The position numbers and the translations under genes were made by a program. Positions 24,260 to 32,269 of a stretch of DNA of 64,000 nucleotides are shown here, piece by piece. The notes beneath the pieces were generated by a model. It had not been told where the DNA came from, ran no database searches, and worked only from the letters and a program-made list of their open reading frames with translations. Location: NCBI GenBank assembly GCA_038234785.1, contig JBBQTC010000002.1, forward strand, positions 57,664 through 121,663, in the 5' to 3' direction. How positions within the stretch are numbered: position 1 is the first letter of the stretch; each line of letters starts with the position of its first letter. This DNA comes from UBA668 sp038234785. Lineage in GTDB: Bacteria; Actinomycetota; Acidimicrobiia; Acidimicrobiales; Ilumatobacteraceae.

Positions 24260-25276
24260 GTGACCGCCGCCGTCCATGATTTCTCCGACCTGAAGCTCAC
24301 CGAATGGACCTCGTGCGGCGGATGCGCCGCCAAGTGGGGGGCTTCGCTGCTCACCGACCTCGTCCGCGACATGCCCGCCGGGCTCGACCCGTCGCTGCTC
24401 GTCGGACTCGCCCCGTTCGACGATGCGGCCATCTACCAGGTGTCGCCCGACGTAGCACTGGTGAGCACCACCGACTTCTTCCCGCCGCTCGTCGACCACC
24501 CCGCCGACTTCGGTGCGATCGCCGCCGCCAACGCCTGCAGTGATGTGTTCGCGATGGGTGGTCGAGTCGTGGTCGCCGTCAATGTCGCGGCCTTTCCCGA
24601 GCACTTTCCCCGGGAGGCGATCGTCGCCATCTTCGACGCTGCCGCCACGGTCGTCGCCGAGGCGGGAGGCACCATCGCCGGCGGTCACACCATCCGCAAC
24701 CCCGAGCCGATCTTCGGTCTCGCGGTGCAGGGCGTGGTGCACCCGGATCGGGTCTTCCGCAAAGGTGGCGCCAAGCCCGGCGACGTGCTCGTGCTGAGCA
24801 AGCCGGTCGGCACGGCGCTCGCCCTCGCCGGTGGCACGCGCGAACAGCAGCAGGCGGCGATCGACGGGATGCGCAGCATCAACCGGGCGGCCTCGGAGGA
24901 GTTGCAGGCGCTCGGGTCCTCCGTGCACGCCGTCACCGACGTGACGGGATACGGACTCGCCGGGCACGGATGGGAGATGGCCGAACGTGGTGGCGTGCAA
25001 GTGATCATCCACACCGACGGCATCCGGTCGTATCCCGGGGTCCGCGAGGTCGCCGCCCGCGGAGTGCGCACGGGCGGCGACCCGCGCAACCGCGAATACG
25101 TGGCTGCGCACCTCACGAGCAGTGCAACGGCCGAGGGCGAAGCGCTCTGCATGGATCCGCAGACATCCGGTGGCCTGCTGGCGGCCGTCGATGCCGCGGT
25201 GGTGGCCGACCTCTCCCCGATGTGGTGGACCGTCGGCGAGGTCGCCGCCGGTCCGGCCGCGTTGCACCTGCGCTGA
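24260..25276 (+). CDS. selD: Selenide, water dikinase (selenophosphate synthetase)
   Basis: A 338-residue SelD that makes selenophosphate from selenide and ATP. The active-site segment is TSCGGCAAKWGA (about 18-29; Cys and Lys, no selenocysteine codon). FDDAAIY, STTDFFPPLVDHP, AAANACSDVFAMGG, VTDVTGYGLAGHG and MDPQTSGGLL follow in family order. Selenophosphate feeds selenocysteine, selenouridine or the labile selenium cofactor of molybdenum hydroxylases; only the last has a candidate user in this window (43244-45826). The GTG at 24260 is preferred because of TAGGCT 6 nt before; an in-frame GTG at 24254 is the alternative. TGATG coupling to rnhB follows. Confidence 0.93.
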   Translation: MTAAVHDFSDLKLTEWTSCGGCAAKWGASLLTDLVRDMPAGLDPSLLVGLAPFDDAAIYQVSPDVALVSTTDFFPPLVDHPADFGAIAAANACSDVFAMGGRVVVAVNVAAFPEHFPREAIVAIFDAAATVVAEAGGTIAGGHTIRNPEPIFGLAVQGVVHPDRVFRKGGAKPGDVLVLSKPVGTALALAGGTREQQQAAIDGMRSINRAASEELQALGSSVHAVTDVTGYGLAGHGWEMAERGGVQVIIHTDGIRSYPGVREVAARGVRTGGDPRNREYVAAHLTSSATAEGEALCMDPQTSGGLLAAVDAAVVADLSPMWWTVGEVAAGPAALHLR

Positions 25277-25947
25277 TGCCTACGACGGCTCCGACCCGTG
25301 GCATCGAGAAGGACCTCTGGGCCAGTGGCCACGAGGTGATCGTCGGCATCGACGAAGTCGGCCGTGGCGCGTGGGCCGGGCCGCTGATGGTGGGTGCCGC
25401 CGTCCTGCCGCGCGAACGCAGGGTGAACGGAGTGCGCGACTCCAAGATGCTCAGCGAACTCAACCGTGAGCGGCTGTTCGATCGCATCGCGGGCTGGTGC
25501 GACGCGTGGGCCGTCGGCGCCGCCAGCCAGGAGGAGTGCGACGAGCTCGGCATGGCCGAAGCGCAGCGAGTTGCGGCTCGTCGCGCAATCGACGCGCTCG
25601 GCGTCCGGCCCGACGCGGCGGTCGTCGACGGCAAGTGGAACTTCGTCGGGGGCTGTGTGCCCCATGTGGAGATGAAGGTGAAGGCCGACAAGTACTGCCT
25701 CTCGGTGGCCGCAGCGAGCATCCTCGCCAAGGTCACCCGTGACCGCATCATGCGCGAGTTCGCGACCAGCTACCCGCACTGGAGCTTCGAGTCCAACAAG
25801 GGGTATCCCTGCCCCATGCACAAGGCGGCGCTGCAGGGCTACGGCCCCTCGGCGATCCACCGCCGGACCTGGGTGTTCATGGACCACTATGTGCCGTGGC
25901 CGGGCGTGCCCCGCGTCATCAAGCCCGAGCAACCGACCCTGTTCTGA
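25276..25947 (+). CDS. rnhB: Ribonuclease HII
   Basis: A 223-residue RNase HII, which cuts RNA in RNA-DNA hybrids and single ribonucleotides in DNA. The catalytic Asp-Glu pair is in GIDEVGRGAWAGP, DSKMLSELNRERLF follows, and later acidic residues lie in AAVVDGKWNF and KVTRDRIM. YCLSVAAASILAKVTRD is conserved in the family. The ATG overlaps the selD stop (TGATG), and the stop overlaps the next ATG in the same way, indicating a tightly coupled selD-rnhB-amine oxidase operon. Confidence 0.92.
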   Translation: MPTTAPTRGIEKDLWASGHEVIVGIDEVGRGAWAGPLMVGAAVLPRERRVNGVRDSKMLSELNRERLFDRIAGWCDAWAVGAASQEECDELGMAEAQRVAARRAIDALGVRPDAAVVDGKWNFVGGCVPHVEMKVKADKYCLSVAAASILAKVTRDRIMREFATSYPHWSFESNKGYPCPMHKAALQGYGPSAIHRRTWVFMDHYVPWPGVPRVIKPEQPTLF

Positions 25948-27185
25948 TGCAGCACGACGTCGTGGTCATCGGTGCAGGCCTCGCCGGGCTCCGGTGCGCC
26001 ACCGATCTCGTGGCGGCCGGTCTCGACGTCGTGGTGGTCGAGGCCCGCGACCGAGTCGGCGGGCGGGTCTTCAGCCATCACTTCTCCGATGGCCAGGTGT
26101 GCGAGCGAGGTGCGGAATTCATCGACGCCAACCACGCCGAGGTCCTGGCACTCGCCGCAGATCTCGGACTCCGGGTCAGCGAGCGCACCGCGGCGACGGA
26201 TGCGAGGGCGACGCTGGTCGACGCCGCGGGTCGAGCCGTCCCGCTCTACCTGCACGCCACGCTCGCGCCGGACTGGGTTCGGTGGGAGCAGGCGCTCGCG
26301 GCACTCCGCCCCGTCGACGAACTCGAGAGGCTCACGCTCGCCGACCTGATGCACGACCTGCGCGTCTCGGCGATGTCGCGGGTGGTGATCGGACGCGACG
26401 TGCGCACGGAGTACATGCTGCCGCCCGAGGAGGTCAGCCAGCGTTTCGCCGCCGAGCTGGCTCAGGTCCAACGCCCCGAGATGCGCGAGCGGCACCGGGT
26501 CGTCGGTGGCAACGACCAGCTGGCTCGCGGTCTGGCCGATCGTCTCGGCGAGCGAGTGCGCCTCGGCACGCCGGTGTCACGTGTCGACCCCATCACGGGC
26601 GAGGCGGTGCTGGCCGAGGGCGAGATCCTGTCGGCAGGTGCGATCGTCGCCGCTCTCCCGCTGCCCGTGCTGTCGCGATTGTGGCCGGACATGCCGCTCG
26701 AGCTCGGAGCGGTCGGGTACGGGGTCGGCGGAAAGATCAGCGTGCAGTTCAGCCGGCGGATCTGGCTCGACTACGGCCGCAACGGCACCGTGATGTCGGA
26801 CCGTGCCTGGGGTCAGCTGTGGGAGACGAGCGACGACCAACCCGGCGACGCGGGTGTGCTCACCGATCTGCTCGCGTCGCACGACGGTGCTGCCTTCGCC
26901 GCGCTCCCGGAGTGCGTGGACCAACTCGTCCGCGAGATCGATCGCATCTTCCCCGGGGCGAAGGGGCTCGCCGGTGAGCGCGTCCACACCGACTGGACCA
27001 ACGACCCCCGCTCGCTGGGCACGTACGCTTGTTTCGGGCCGGGTCAGTGGTCGACCGCCCAGCCTGAGCTGCATCGTGCCCACGGCCGAATGCGCCTCGC
27101 CGGCGAGCACGCCGATGGTTTCGCAGGATTCATGGAAGGCGCGTTGCGGAGCGGCGCCCGAGTGGCCGCCGGATTGCTCGCCTGA
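25947..27185 (+). CDS. FAD-dependent amine oxidase family protein
   Basis: A 412-residue flavoprotein of the monoamine oxidase/phytoene desaturase superfamily. The dinucleotide-binding motif VVIGAGLAGLRCATDL (6-21) is followed by VVVEARDRVGGRVFSH (33-48), and the C-terminal FAD-contact motif is RLAGEHADGFAGFMEGALRSG. The covalent-FAD Cys of eukaryotic MAO is absent, so the FAD is probably non-covalent. The amine, amino acid or carotenoid substrate is unknown. It is the last gene of the selD operon and ends 8 bp before repeat copy C. Confidence 0.85.
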   Translation: MQHDVVVIGAGLAGLRCATDLVAAGLDVVVVEARDRVGGRVFSHHFSDGQVCERGAEFIDANHAEVLALAADLGLRVSERTAATDARATLVDAAGRAVPLYLHATLAPDWVRWEQALAALRPVDELERLTLADLMHDLRVSAMSRVVIGRDVRTEYMLPPEEVSQRFAAELAQVQRPEMRERHRVVGGNDQLARGLADRLGERVRLGTPVSRVDPITGEAVLAEGEILSAGAIVAALPLPVLSRLWPDMPLELGAVGYGVGGKISVQFSRRIWLDYGRNGTVMSDRAWGQLWETSDDQPGDAGVLTDLLASHDGAAFAALPECVDQLVREIDRIFPGAKGLAGERVHTDWTNDPRSLGTYACFGPGQWSTAQPELHRAHGRMRLAGEHADGFAGFMEGALRSGARVAAGLLA

Positions 27186-27192
27186 GGTCGAT

Positions 27193-27275
27193 CGGCTTCT
27201 GGGCAGCATCCGTCCCACATCGGGTTCTGGGTCGGCCTGTTCCCGGATTCCGGGAACAGGCCTGACCAGTTGCCG
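27193..27275 (+). repeat. Dispersed intergenic repeat, copy C (forward)
   Basis: It has CGGCTTCTGGGCAGCATCCGTCCC, CGGGTTCTGGGTC, and then a perfect 13-bp inverted repeat: GGCCTGTTCCCGG (27234-27246), ATT, CCGGGAACAGGCC (27250-27262), ending CTGACCAGTTGCCG. It lies between the convergent amine oxidase and metB-type genes and could terminate both. Confidence 0.88.
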
Positions 27276-27333
27276 TCGGGTCACCGTCGAGTCCGCCCGA
27301 GTTGCCGGTGATCGACGGACTGATCGACGGAGG

Positions 27334-28488
27334 TCAGGCCTGTTCGAGCGCCTGCGCCAGGTCGGCGGCGAGGTCGGCGGCGAGCTCGATGCCCACCGAC
27401 ATCCGGACGAGGTTGTCGGGGACCTCGAGCGGCGATCCGGCCGCGGACGCGTGCGTCATCTGGCCGGGATGCTCGATGAGGCTCTCGACCGCGCCGAGTG
27501 ACTCGCCGAGCGTGAACAGCTCGGTCGCGGCGGCGACGCGCAGGGCCGACGCCTGACCGCCCCGGAGCGTGAAGCTCACCATCCCGCCGAAGTCGCGCAT
27601 CTGCTTCGCTGCCGCGGCGTGGCCGGGGTGATCGGGCAGCTGCGGGTACAACACCCGCTCGACCGCGGGATGACCGACCAACATGTCGACGATGGCCCTC
27701 GCGTTCGAGCAGTGCCGCTCCATGCGCACCGCCAACGTCTTCACGCCGCGCAGGGTGAGGTAGCAGTCGAACGGGGCGGGCACTGCGCCGGCCGCGTTCT
27801 GGGTGAACCGCAATCGCTGGGCGAGGGCGTCGTCGGACAGTGCGAGCAACCCGCCGACCACGTCGCTGTGCCCGCCGAGGTACTTCGTCGCGGAGTGGAC
27901 GACCACGTCCGCCCCGAGTGACAGCGGCTGCTGCAAGTACGGCGTGGCGAACGTGTTGTCGACGCACACCAATGCGCCGCGCTCATGGGCGAGTGCGCAG
28001 ATGGCCTCGATGTCGAAGCAGCGCAGCAGCGGGTTGGTGGGCGACTCCAGCCAGACCAGCCGTGTGTCGGCCGGCCAGTCGCGTGCCAGTGCATCGACGT
28101 CGAGCAGATCGACCGCGCTCCACGTCAGCTGCGTGTGCACCTTGCTGATCAACCGGAACGTGCCGCCGTACGCGTCGTTGCCGAGCAGCACGCGGTCGCC
28201 CGGTGCGAACAGCCGCAGGACGTTGTCCTCCGCGGCGAGTCCGCTGGCGAACGCCAGCCCGTGAACGGCTCCCTCGAGCGCCGCCACCTGTGTCTCGTAG
28301 GCGGTGCGCGTGGGGTTGCCGCTGCGGCTGTACTCGTACCCGCGATGGCGACCGACCTCTTCTTGGGCGAAGGTCGTGCTGAGGCTGATCGGCACCACGA
28401 CCGCGCCCGTGGTGGGATCGGGTGCCTGACCGGAGTGGATGGCCCGCGTCTCGAAGCCCCACGACGTCTGTTCTTCCAGCTCACCCAT
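27334..28488 (-). CDS. metB: Cystathionine gamma-lyase/synthase family PLP enzyme
   Basis: A 384-residue Cys/Met metabolism PLP-dependent enzyme. The Schiff-base lysine is in HSATKYLGGHSD, preceded by VCVDNTFATPYLQQPL. The N-terminal YSRSGNPTR and the C-terminal SLGAVESLIEHPG are typical. Because its start overlaps cystathionine beta-synthase by 8 bp, it most likely works as a gamma-lyase in reverse transsulfuration, splitting cystathionine into cysteine, 2-oxobutyrate and ammonia. A gamma-synthase role cannot be excluded, and the symbol follows the family. The C-terminus ends in a repetitive AADLAADLAQALEQ helix. Confidence 0.88.
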   Translation of the reverse strand: MGELEEQTSWGFETRAIHSGQAPDPTTGAVVVPISLSTTFAQEEVGRHRGYEYSRSGNPTRTAYETQVAALEGAVHGLAFASGLAAEDNVLRLFAPGDRVLLGNDAYGGTFRLISKVHTQLTWSAVDLLDVDALARDWPADTRLVWLESPTNPLLRCFDIEAICALAHERGALVCVDNTFATPYLQQPLSLGADVVVHSATKYLGGHSDVVGGLLALSDDALAQRLRFTQNAAGAVPAPFDCYLTLRGVKTLAVRMERHCSNARAIVDMLVGHPAVERVLYPQLPDHPGHAAAAKQMRDFGGMVSFTLRGGQASALRVAAATELFTLGESLGAVESLIEHPGQMTHASAAGSPLEVPDNLVRMSVGIELAADLAADLAQALEQA

Positions 28489-29893
28489 TGCTCAGCACCT
28501 CGAAGTAGGTCAGGAGATCGGTACGTGTCAGCACGCTCAGCGGGCGGCCACCCGACAGCACGAGGAGCGCGGGCGAACGGTCGAGCATCTGCACCGCGAG
28601 CGACACCTTCTGGCCGACGCCGATCGTCGGCAACTTGGGTCCCATCACACTCTCGACGGGATGCGACATCGTTGCGGGATCGCGATAGACGGCCTCCATG
28701 AGATCGAGTTCGTCGACCGCGCCCGCCACCTCGGCGGCTGCGAACGGGGGCGTGTTCTTGCACACCGGGAGCTGGCTCACCCCGTTGCCCCGCATCACGT
28801 CGATCGCCTCGCGGACCGTGTGGGAGGGGTTGACGTAGAGCAGCGACGGGGTGTCGCCACGCGTATCGAGCACCGCGGCGATGCACTCGTCGCACTCGCG
28901 GAGGAAACCGAAGTTGGCCATCCAATCGTCGTCGAACACCCGGGAGAGGTAGCCGCGCCCCGAGTCCGGATTGAGGACCACCACGATGTCGTCGGGCCCT
29001 GCCGCCTTGGCCACCTTGATCGCGGTGGCGACGGCCATGCCGCCCGACCCGCCGATGAGGATGCCCTCCTCACGGCTCACTTCGCGCGCGGTGAGAAAGC
29101 TCTCTTCGTCGCTGATCGGGATGACGTCGTCGTACAACTCGGGTGACCAGGCGGCCGGATAGAAGTCCTCGCCGACACCCTCGACGAGGTACGGCCGGCC
29201 GGAGCCGCCGCTGAACACCGACGCGTCGGGGTCACCGGCGATGACCTTGATCGCGGGATTCATCCGCTTGAGGTAGCGAGCCGTTCCCGTGATCGTGCCG
29301 CAGGTGCCGGCGCCGGCGACGAAGTGCGTGATCCGCCCTCCGGTCTGCTCCCAGAGCTCCGGGCCGGTGGTGAGCTCGTGGGCGAGGGGGTTGTTCGGGT
29401 TGGCGTACTGGTTCGGACGAAACGCCTGGCGTTCCTCGGTGAGTCGTTCGGCGACCTTGTAGTAGCTCTGCGGATCCTCCGGCGGGACGGCGACGGGGCA
29501 GACGACGACTTCTGCGCCGTAGGCGCGCAGCAGGCTCACCTTCTCCGGCGCGACCTTGTCGGTCATGACGAACACGCACTTGTACCCGCGTTGGGCAGCC
29601 ACGATCGCCAGGCCCACGCCGGTGTTGCCGCTCGTCGGCTCGACGATCGTGCCACCGGGCTGCAGCAGTCCGTCGCGTTCGGCGGCCAGGATCATCTCCA
29701 GGGCCGGGCGATCCTTCGAGGAGCCACCGGGGTTGGTGGTCTCCATCTTCATCGCCAGCACACAGGAGATCCCATGCAGCTCGCTGATGCGCTTGAGGCG
29801 AACCAGCGGCGTGTTCCCGATGAGGTCGATGACGCTCTCGGCGATGTTCGTGCCGTGCAGTCGAGTATCGGTCGCGTCGTTGCCCCAAGCCAT
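28481..29893 (-). CDS. cbs: Cystathionine beta-synthase
   Basis: A 470-residue PLP enzyme with a fold-type II core (about 15-330) and a C-terminal pair of CBS domains (about 345-465). The PLP lysine is in TTNPGGSSKDR, the substrate loop is VEPTSGNTGVG, and SGGSGRPYLVEGVG and ILIGGSGGMAV are conserved. It condenses serine and homocysteine to cystathionine. No N-terminal heme-binding segment like that of vertebrate CBS is present. The CBS pair would bind adenosyl ligands and regulate activity. It is the first gene of the transsulfuration pair. Confidence 0.92.
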   Translation of the reverse strand: MAWGNDATDTRLHGTNIAESVIDLIGNTPLVRLKRISELHGISCVLAMKMETTNPGGSSKDRPALEMILAAERDGLLQPGGTIVEPTSGNTGVGLAIVAAQRGYKCVFVMTDKVAPEKVSLLRAYGAEVVVCPVAVPPEDPQSYYKVAERLTEERQAFRPNQYANPNNPLAHELTTGPELWEQTGGRITHFVAGAGTCGTITGTARYLKRMNPAIKVIAGDPDASVFSGGSGRPYLVEGVGEDFYPAAWSPELYDDVIPISDEESFLTAREVSREEGILIGGSGGMAVATAIKVAKAAGPDDIVVVLNPDSGRGYLSRVFDDDWMANFGFLRECDECIAAVLDTRGDTPSLLYVNPSHTVREAIDVMRGNGVSQLPVCKNTPPFAAAEVAGAVDELDLMEAVYRDPATMSHPVESVMGPKLPTIGVGQKVSLAVQMLDRSPALLVLSGGRPLSVLTRTDLLTYFEVLSNG

Positions 29894-29910
29894 GACCGGA
29901 GGGTAGTGGG

Positions 29911-30312
29911 TTACTTCGTCACGTCGATGACGAACTCACCCTCGGGGTTCATGCTGCACAGCCCGGAGAGCTGTCCTTCCTGGGAGAACCGCATGGCCAG
30001 TGACTGTCCGGCCGTGACGTAGAACGGCCCGATCATGTAGTCGCGGCTGTCCTGGTTCTTGATGCGGATCGATTCGCCGACCTTTACGTCGAGCTGTCGG
30101 GGCATGAGGTCGACGACCTGCCCCTGGTCGATCCGCACACTGGTGCCGTACGGCACCACGAACTCGTAGGTGGCGGCCTCGGTCTCGCCAAGTGCTCCCC
30201 ACTGAGCGCTGGGGGCGGTGGCGTCGGTCGTGGCCGGGTCGCTGCCGCAGGCGGTCGCGGTGACGAGCACGGTGGTGAGCATGATGCCCGCGAGGAGTCT
30301 TTTGACGTGCAT
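29911..30312 (-). CDS. Cupredoxin-like lipoprotein
   Basis: A 133-residue exported lipoprotein: signal peptide MHVKRLL plus a hydrophobic core, and lipobox ATAC (Cys at about 22). The mature domain is beta-rich, and it ends GLCSMNPEGEFVIDVT, where Cys and Met are spaced like the C-terminal copper ligands of cupredoxins. I see no clear His pair, so it may be a degenerate or differently ligated copper protein. It is the last gene of the copper/oxidase maturation operon, 3 bp after the Sco gene, which supports a role in copper handling on the outer face of the membrane. Confidence 0.72.
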   Translation of the reverse strand: MHVKRLLAGIMLTTVLVTATACGSDPATTDATAPSAQWGALGETEAATYEFVVPYGTSVRIDQGQVVDLMPRQLDVKVGESIRIKNQDSRDYMIGPFYVTAGQSLAMRFSQEGQLSGLCSMNPEGEFVIDVTK

Positions 30313-30315
30313 GGC

Positions 30316-30939
30316 TCAAGCCTTCCCCAGCAGGATCTCGAGGTCGGTCGCGATCGCGTCCGCCTTCAAGCCGAACGGCCACTCGAGCACCACCGTACCG
30401 GTGGTGTCGACGACGTAGAGGTTGCCACTGTGACTGACCTCGATGTCGCCGGTCGCGCCCGTGGTGACGCTGTAGCTCGCACCGAATCCGGTGGCGACCG
30501 ACTGCAGCCGCTCGGCGTCCTCGGTCCGCAATGCATGTGAACCCGGGACGAAGCTCTGCACGTAGCGGGTCAGCAGGTCACCCGAATCGCGGTTCGGGTC
30601 GATGGTGACCATCGCCAGGTCGACGTCGGCGGCCTTGTCGCCGATGTGCTGCAATGCCTTCTTGACCTCTGCCAGCGTCGTCGGGCACACGTCCGGACAC
30701 TGCGTGTAGCCGAAGTAGACGACCATGAAGTGACCGGTCTGGGCGGCGAACGTGAAGTCGGTGTCGCCGGCGCTCGCGTCGGGGAGCGACAGCGCGCCGA
30801 CCTCCGGAGGGGGACTGAGCTGATAGCCGCTGATCACCTTGGCTTCCTTGCTGGCGCCGCACGATGCGGTGACGGCGACCAGTGCGATGGTGAGCGCGCT
30901 GAACCCCACCGCTCGGAACCGATGGCGGGTGCGGGTCAT
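30316..30939 (-). CDS. SCO1/SenC-family copper chaperone
   Basis: A 207-residue exported thioredoxin-fold protein that delivers copper to the CuA site of cytochrome c oxidase. The copper ligands are the CPDVC motif (in YTQCPDVCPTTL) and the His in EVSHSGNLYVVD. The N-terminal signal ends in a lipobox-like TASC, so it is probably a lipoprotein. The ATG overlaps the stop of the TlpA-like gene by 4 nt (ATGA). Its place between a thioredoxin-like protein and a cupredoxin is typical of oxidase assembly operons. The oxidase genes themselves are not in the window. Confidence 0.9.
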   Translation of the reverse strand: MTRTRHRFRAVGFSALTIALVAVTASCGASKEAKVISGYQLSPPPEVGALSLPDASAGDTDFTFAAQTGHFMVVYFGYTQCPDVCPTTLAEVKKALQHIGDKAADVDLAMVTIDPNRDSGDLLTRYVQSFVPGSHALRTEDAERLQSVATGFGASYSVTTGATGDIEVSHSGNLYVVDTTGTVVLEWPFGLKADAIATDLEILLGKA

Positions 30940-31469
30940 GACGTTCCTCCGTCGGGGAAGTGGCGGGCGATGGCGTCCTGGAGTGCGGCGGCGGTGTACG
31001 CGCCCTGGTGGACTTCGACGATGGTGCCGTCCGCGGCGATGAACACAGTGGCCGGCAGCCCGGTGACCGAGAGCGCAGCCGACAACTTCCCGTCGGGGTC
31101 GGTGTACTGGTCGTAGCTCACACCGAGGTCGTCGGCGAACGCGGCGGCCGCCGTGGAGGTGTCGCCCACGTTGACGCCGATCACCTTCACGCCCGACGTC
31201 GCCGCGGCGACCTCGTCGAAGGCCGGCATCTCCTTCACACACGGGGGACACCAGGTGGCCCAGATGTTGACGACGAGGGGCGTCCCCGACAGTTGCGACA
31301 GCGACACCTCGGCGCCGTCGGCACCGGTGAAGGTGACGTGGGCCGCATCGGGCGAGGCATCACTGCTCCCGCCGCACGAACTCACGAAGGTCGTGCTCGC
31401 CAACGAGACGGTCGCGAGGAGACCGAGGCGAGCAACGATCGCGAGCGCCGTGCGGCGGTGAGTGGTCAC
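30936..31469 (-). CDS. TlpA/ResA-like thioredoxin-fold lipoprotein
   Basis: A 177-residue exported thiol-disulfide protein. The redox motif is WCPPC in NIWATWCPPCVKEMP, with cis-Pro in VTGLPATVFI. The N-terminal signal ends with a lipobox-like VSSC. In copper-centre assembly such proteins keep Sco and CuA cysteines reduced, which is the probable job here. The GTG start (31469) overlaps the PCu(A)C stop by 4 nt, and the stop overlaps the Sco ATG, so the three are translationally coupled. Confidence 0.88.
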   Translation of the reverse strand: MTTHRRTALAIVARLGLLATVSLASTTFVSSCGGSSDASPDAAHVTFTGADGAEVSLSQLSGTPLVVNIWATWCPPCVKEMPAFDEVAAATSGVKVIGVNVGDTSTAAAAFADDLGVSYDQYTDPDGKLSAALSVTGLPATVFIAADGTIVEVHQGAYTAAALQDAIARHFPDGGTS

Positions 31470-32092
31470 GGTGCCTCGTCGAGCACCGGCACGTCGACGA
31501 CGATCTCGCCGGCCTTCTCCAGGACGAGGGTCAGCTGGATCGTGTCGCCGGCGGCGAGCGGCTTGACCAGATCGAACAACATGATGTGATAGCCACCCGG
31601 CTTCATCTCGTCGGCGGCACCGGCCGTGAGCTCGATGAACTCGACGGGGCGCATCGTCATCTCGCCCATACCGCCGGGCATCGTCGTCTCGGAGCCCATG
31701 CCACCGGCCATCGTCGTCGTGGAGCCCATCGTCGTGTCGGAGCCCATGGCGCCGGCCATCGTGGTGTCCGAACCCATGCTGTCGGCCATGACGGTCTCGT
31801 GGATCTCGACCTTGCCGGCGACGGACGCGGCGACCTTGGCGCCGACGAGCTTGTCGTCGACCGGGCTGGTGATGGTGAGGTAGGCGGCGCCGTTGGCCGC
31901 GTCGGCCGGACTCGTCCGTGCCCATTGGCCGGTGATCGACACGGTGGCTGCGGCCGGTGTGGTGGCAGGCGACGTGCTGTCGTCGTCGCCACAGGACGCC
32001 GCAGCGAGGGCGAGCAGCCCCACCGCCGTGGTGGTGCCGAGGACACGGAGAACGCGGGAAGAGGTCAGGTCATGTGAACGCATACCTTTCAT
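31466..32092 (-). CDS. PCu(A)C-family copper chaperone with Met-rich repeat insertion
   Basis: A 208-residue lipoprotein (lipobox AASC after a hydrophobic signal) of the PCu(A)C/YcnI-like family that binds Cu(I) through His and Met ligands and passes it to the oxidase. The core motifs are present: VEIHETVM, MRPVEFIELTAG and GGYHIMLFDL. Between the first two sits an insertion of about 40 residues made of repeats such as MGSDTTMAGA, MGSDTTMGSTTTMAGG and MGSETTMPGG, contributing about a dozen extra Met residues. The normal loop here is only some ten residues. ATG 32092 is chosen; ATG 32083 three codons later is possible. It is the first gene of the operon. Confidence 0.85.
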   Translation of the reverse strand: MKGMRSHDLTSSRVLRVLGTTTAVGLLALAAASCGDDDSTSPATTPAAATVSITGQWARTSPADAANGAAYLTITSPVDDKLVGAKVAASVAGKVEIHETVMADSMGSDTTMAGAMGSDTTMGSTTTMAGGMGSETTMPGGMGEMTMRPVEFIELTAGAADEMKPGGYHIMLFDLVKPLAAGDTIQLTLVLEKAGEIVVDVPVLDEAP

Positions 32093-32171
32093 GTCGTTCA
32101 GTGTCCCTGTGGGGTTCCCGACGTGAAGGGGACGACCGGCCCCTTTTCGACGGGCCGAAAGTCCCAACGTG

Positions 32172-32210
32172 CCCGGACGCGCCCCGGACGCGCCCCGGAC
32201 GCGCCCCGGG
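32172..32210. repeat. 11-bp tandem repeat between divergent operons
   Basis: The unit CCCCGGACGCG occurs about 3.6 times in the 177-bp space between the copper operon (minus) and the SWIM operon (plus). A short hairpin CGGCCC...GGGCCG (32137-32157) precedes it. No other element is visible in the gap apart from TACCGT next to the SWIM start. Confidence 0.8.
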
Positions 32211-32269
32211 AAGCAGCCGGGATCCGTCGACGGGCGAACTCCGTCGCACCCCCTGGCTACCGTGGCGGT

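Noticed and set aside
24260..25276. SelD as evidence of selenoproteins in this window
   Set aside because: No frame with an internal TGA flanked by conserved sequence on both sides was found, and no SelA, SelB or tRNA-Sec is present.
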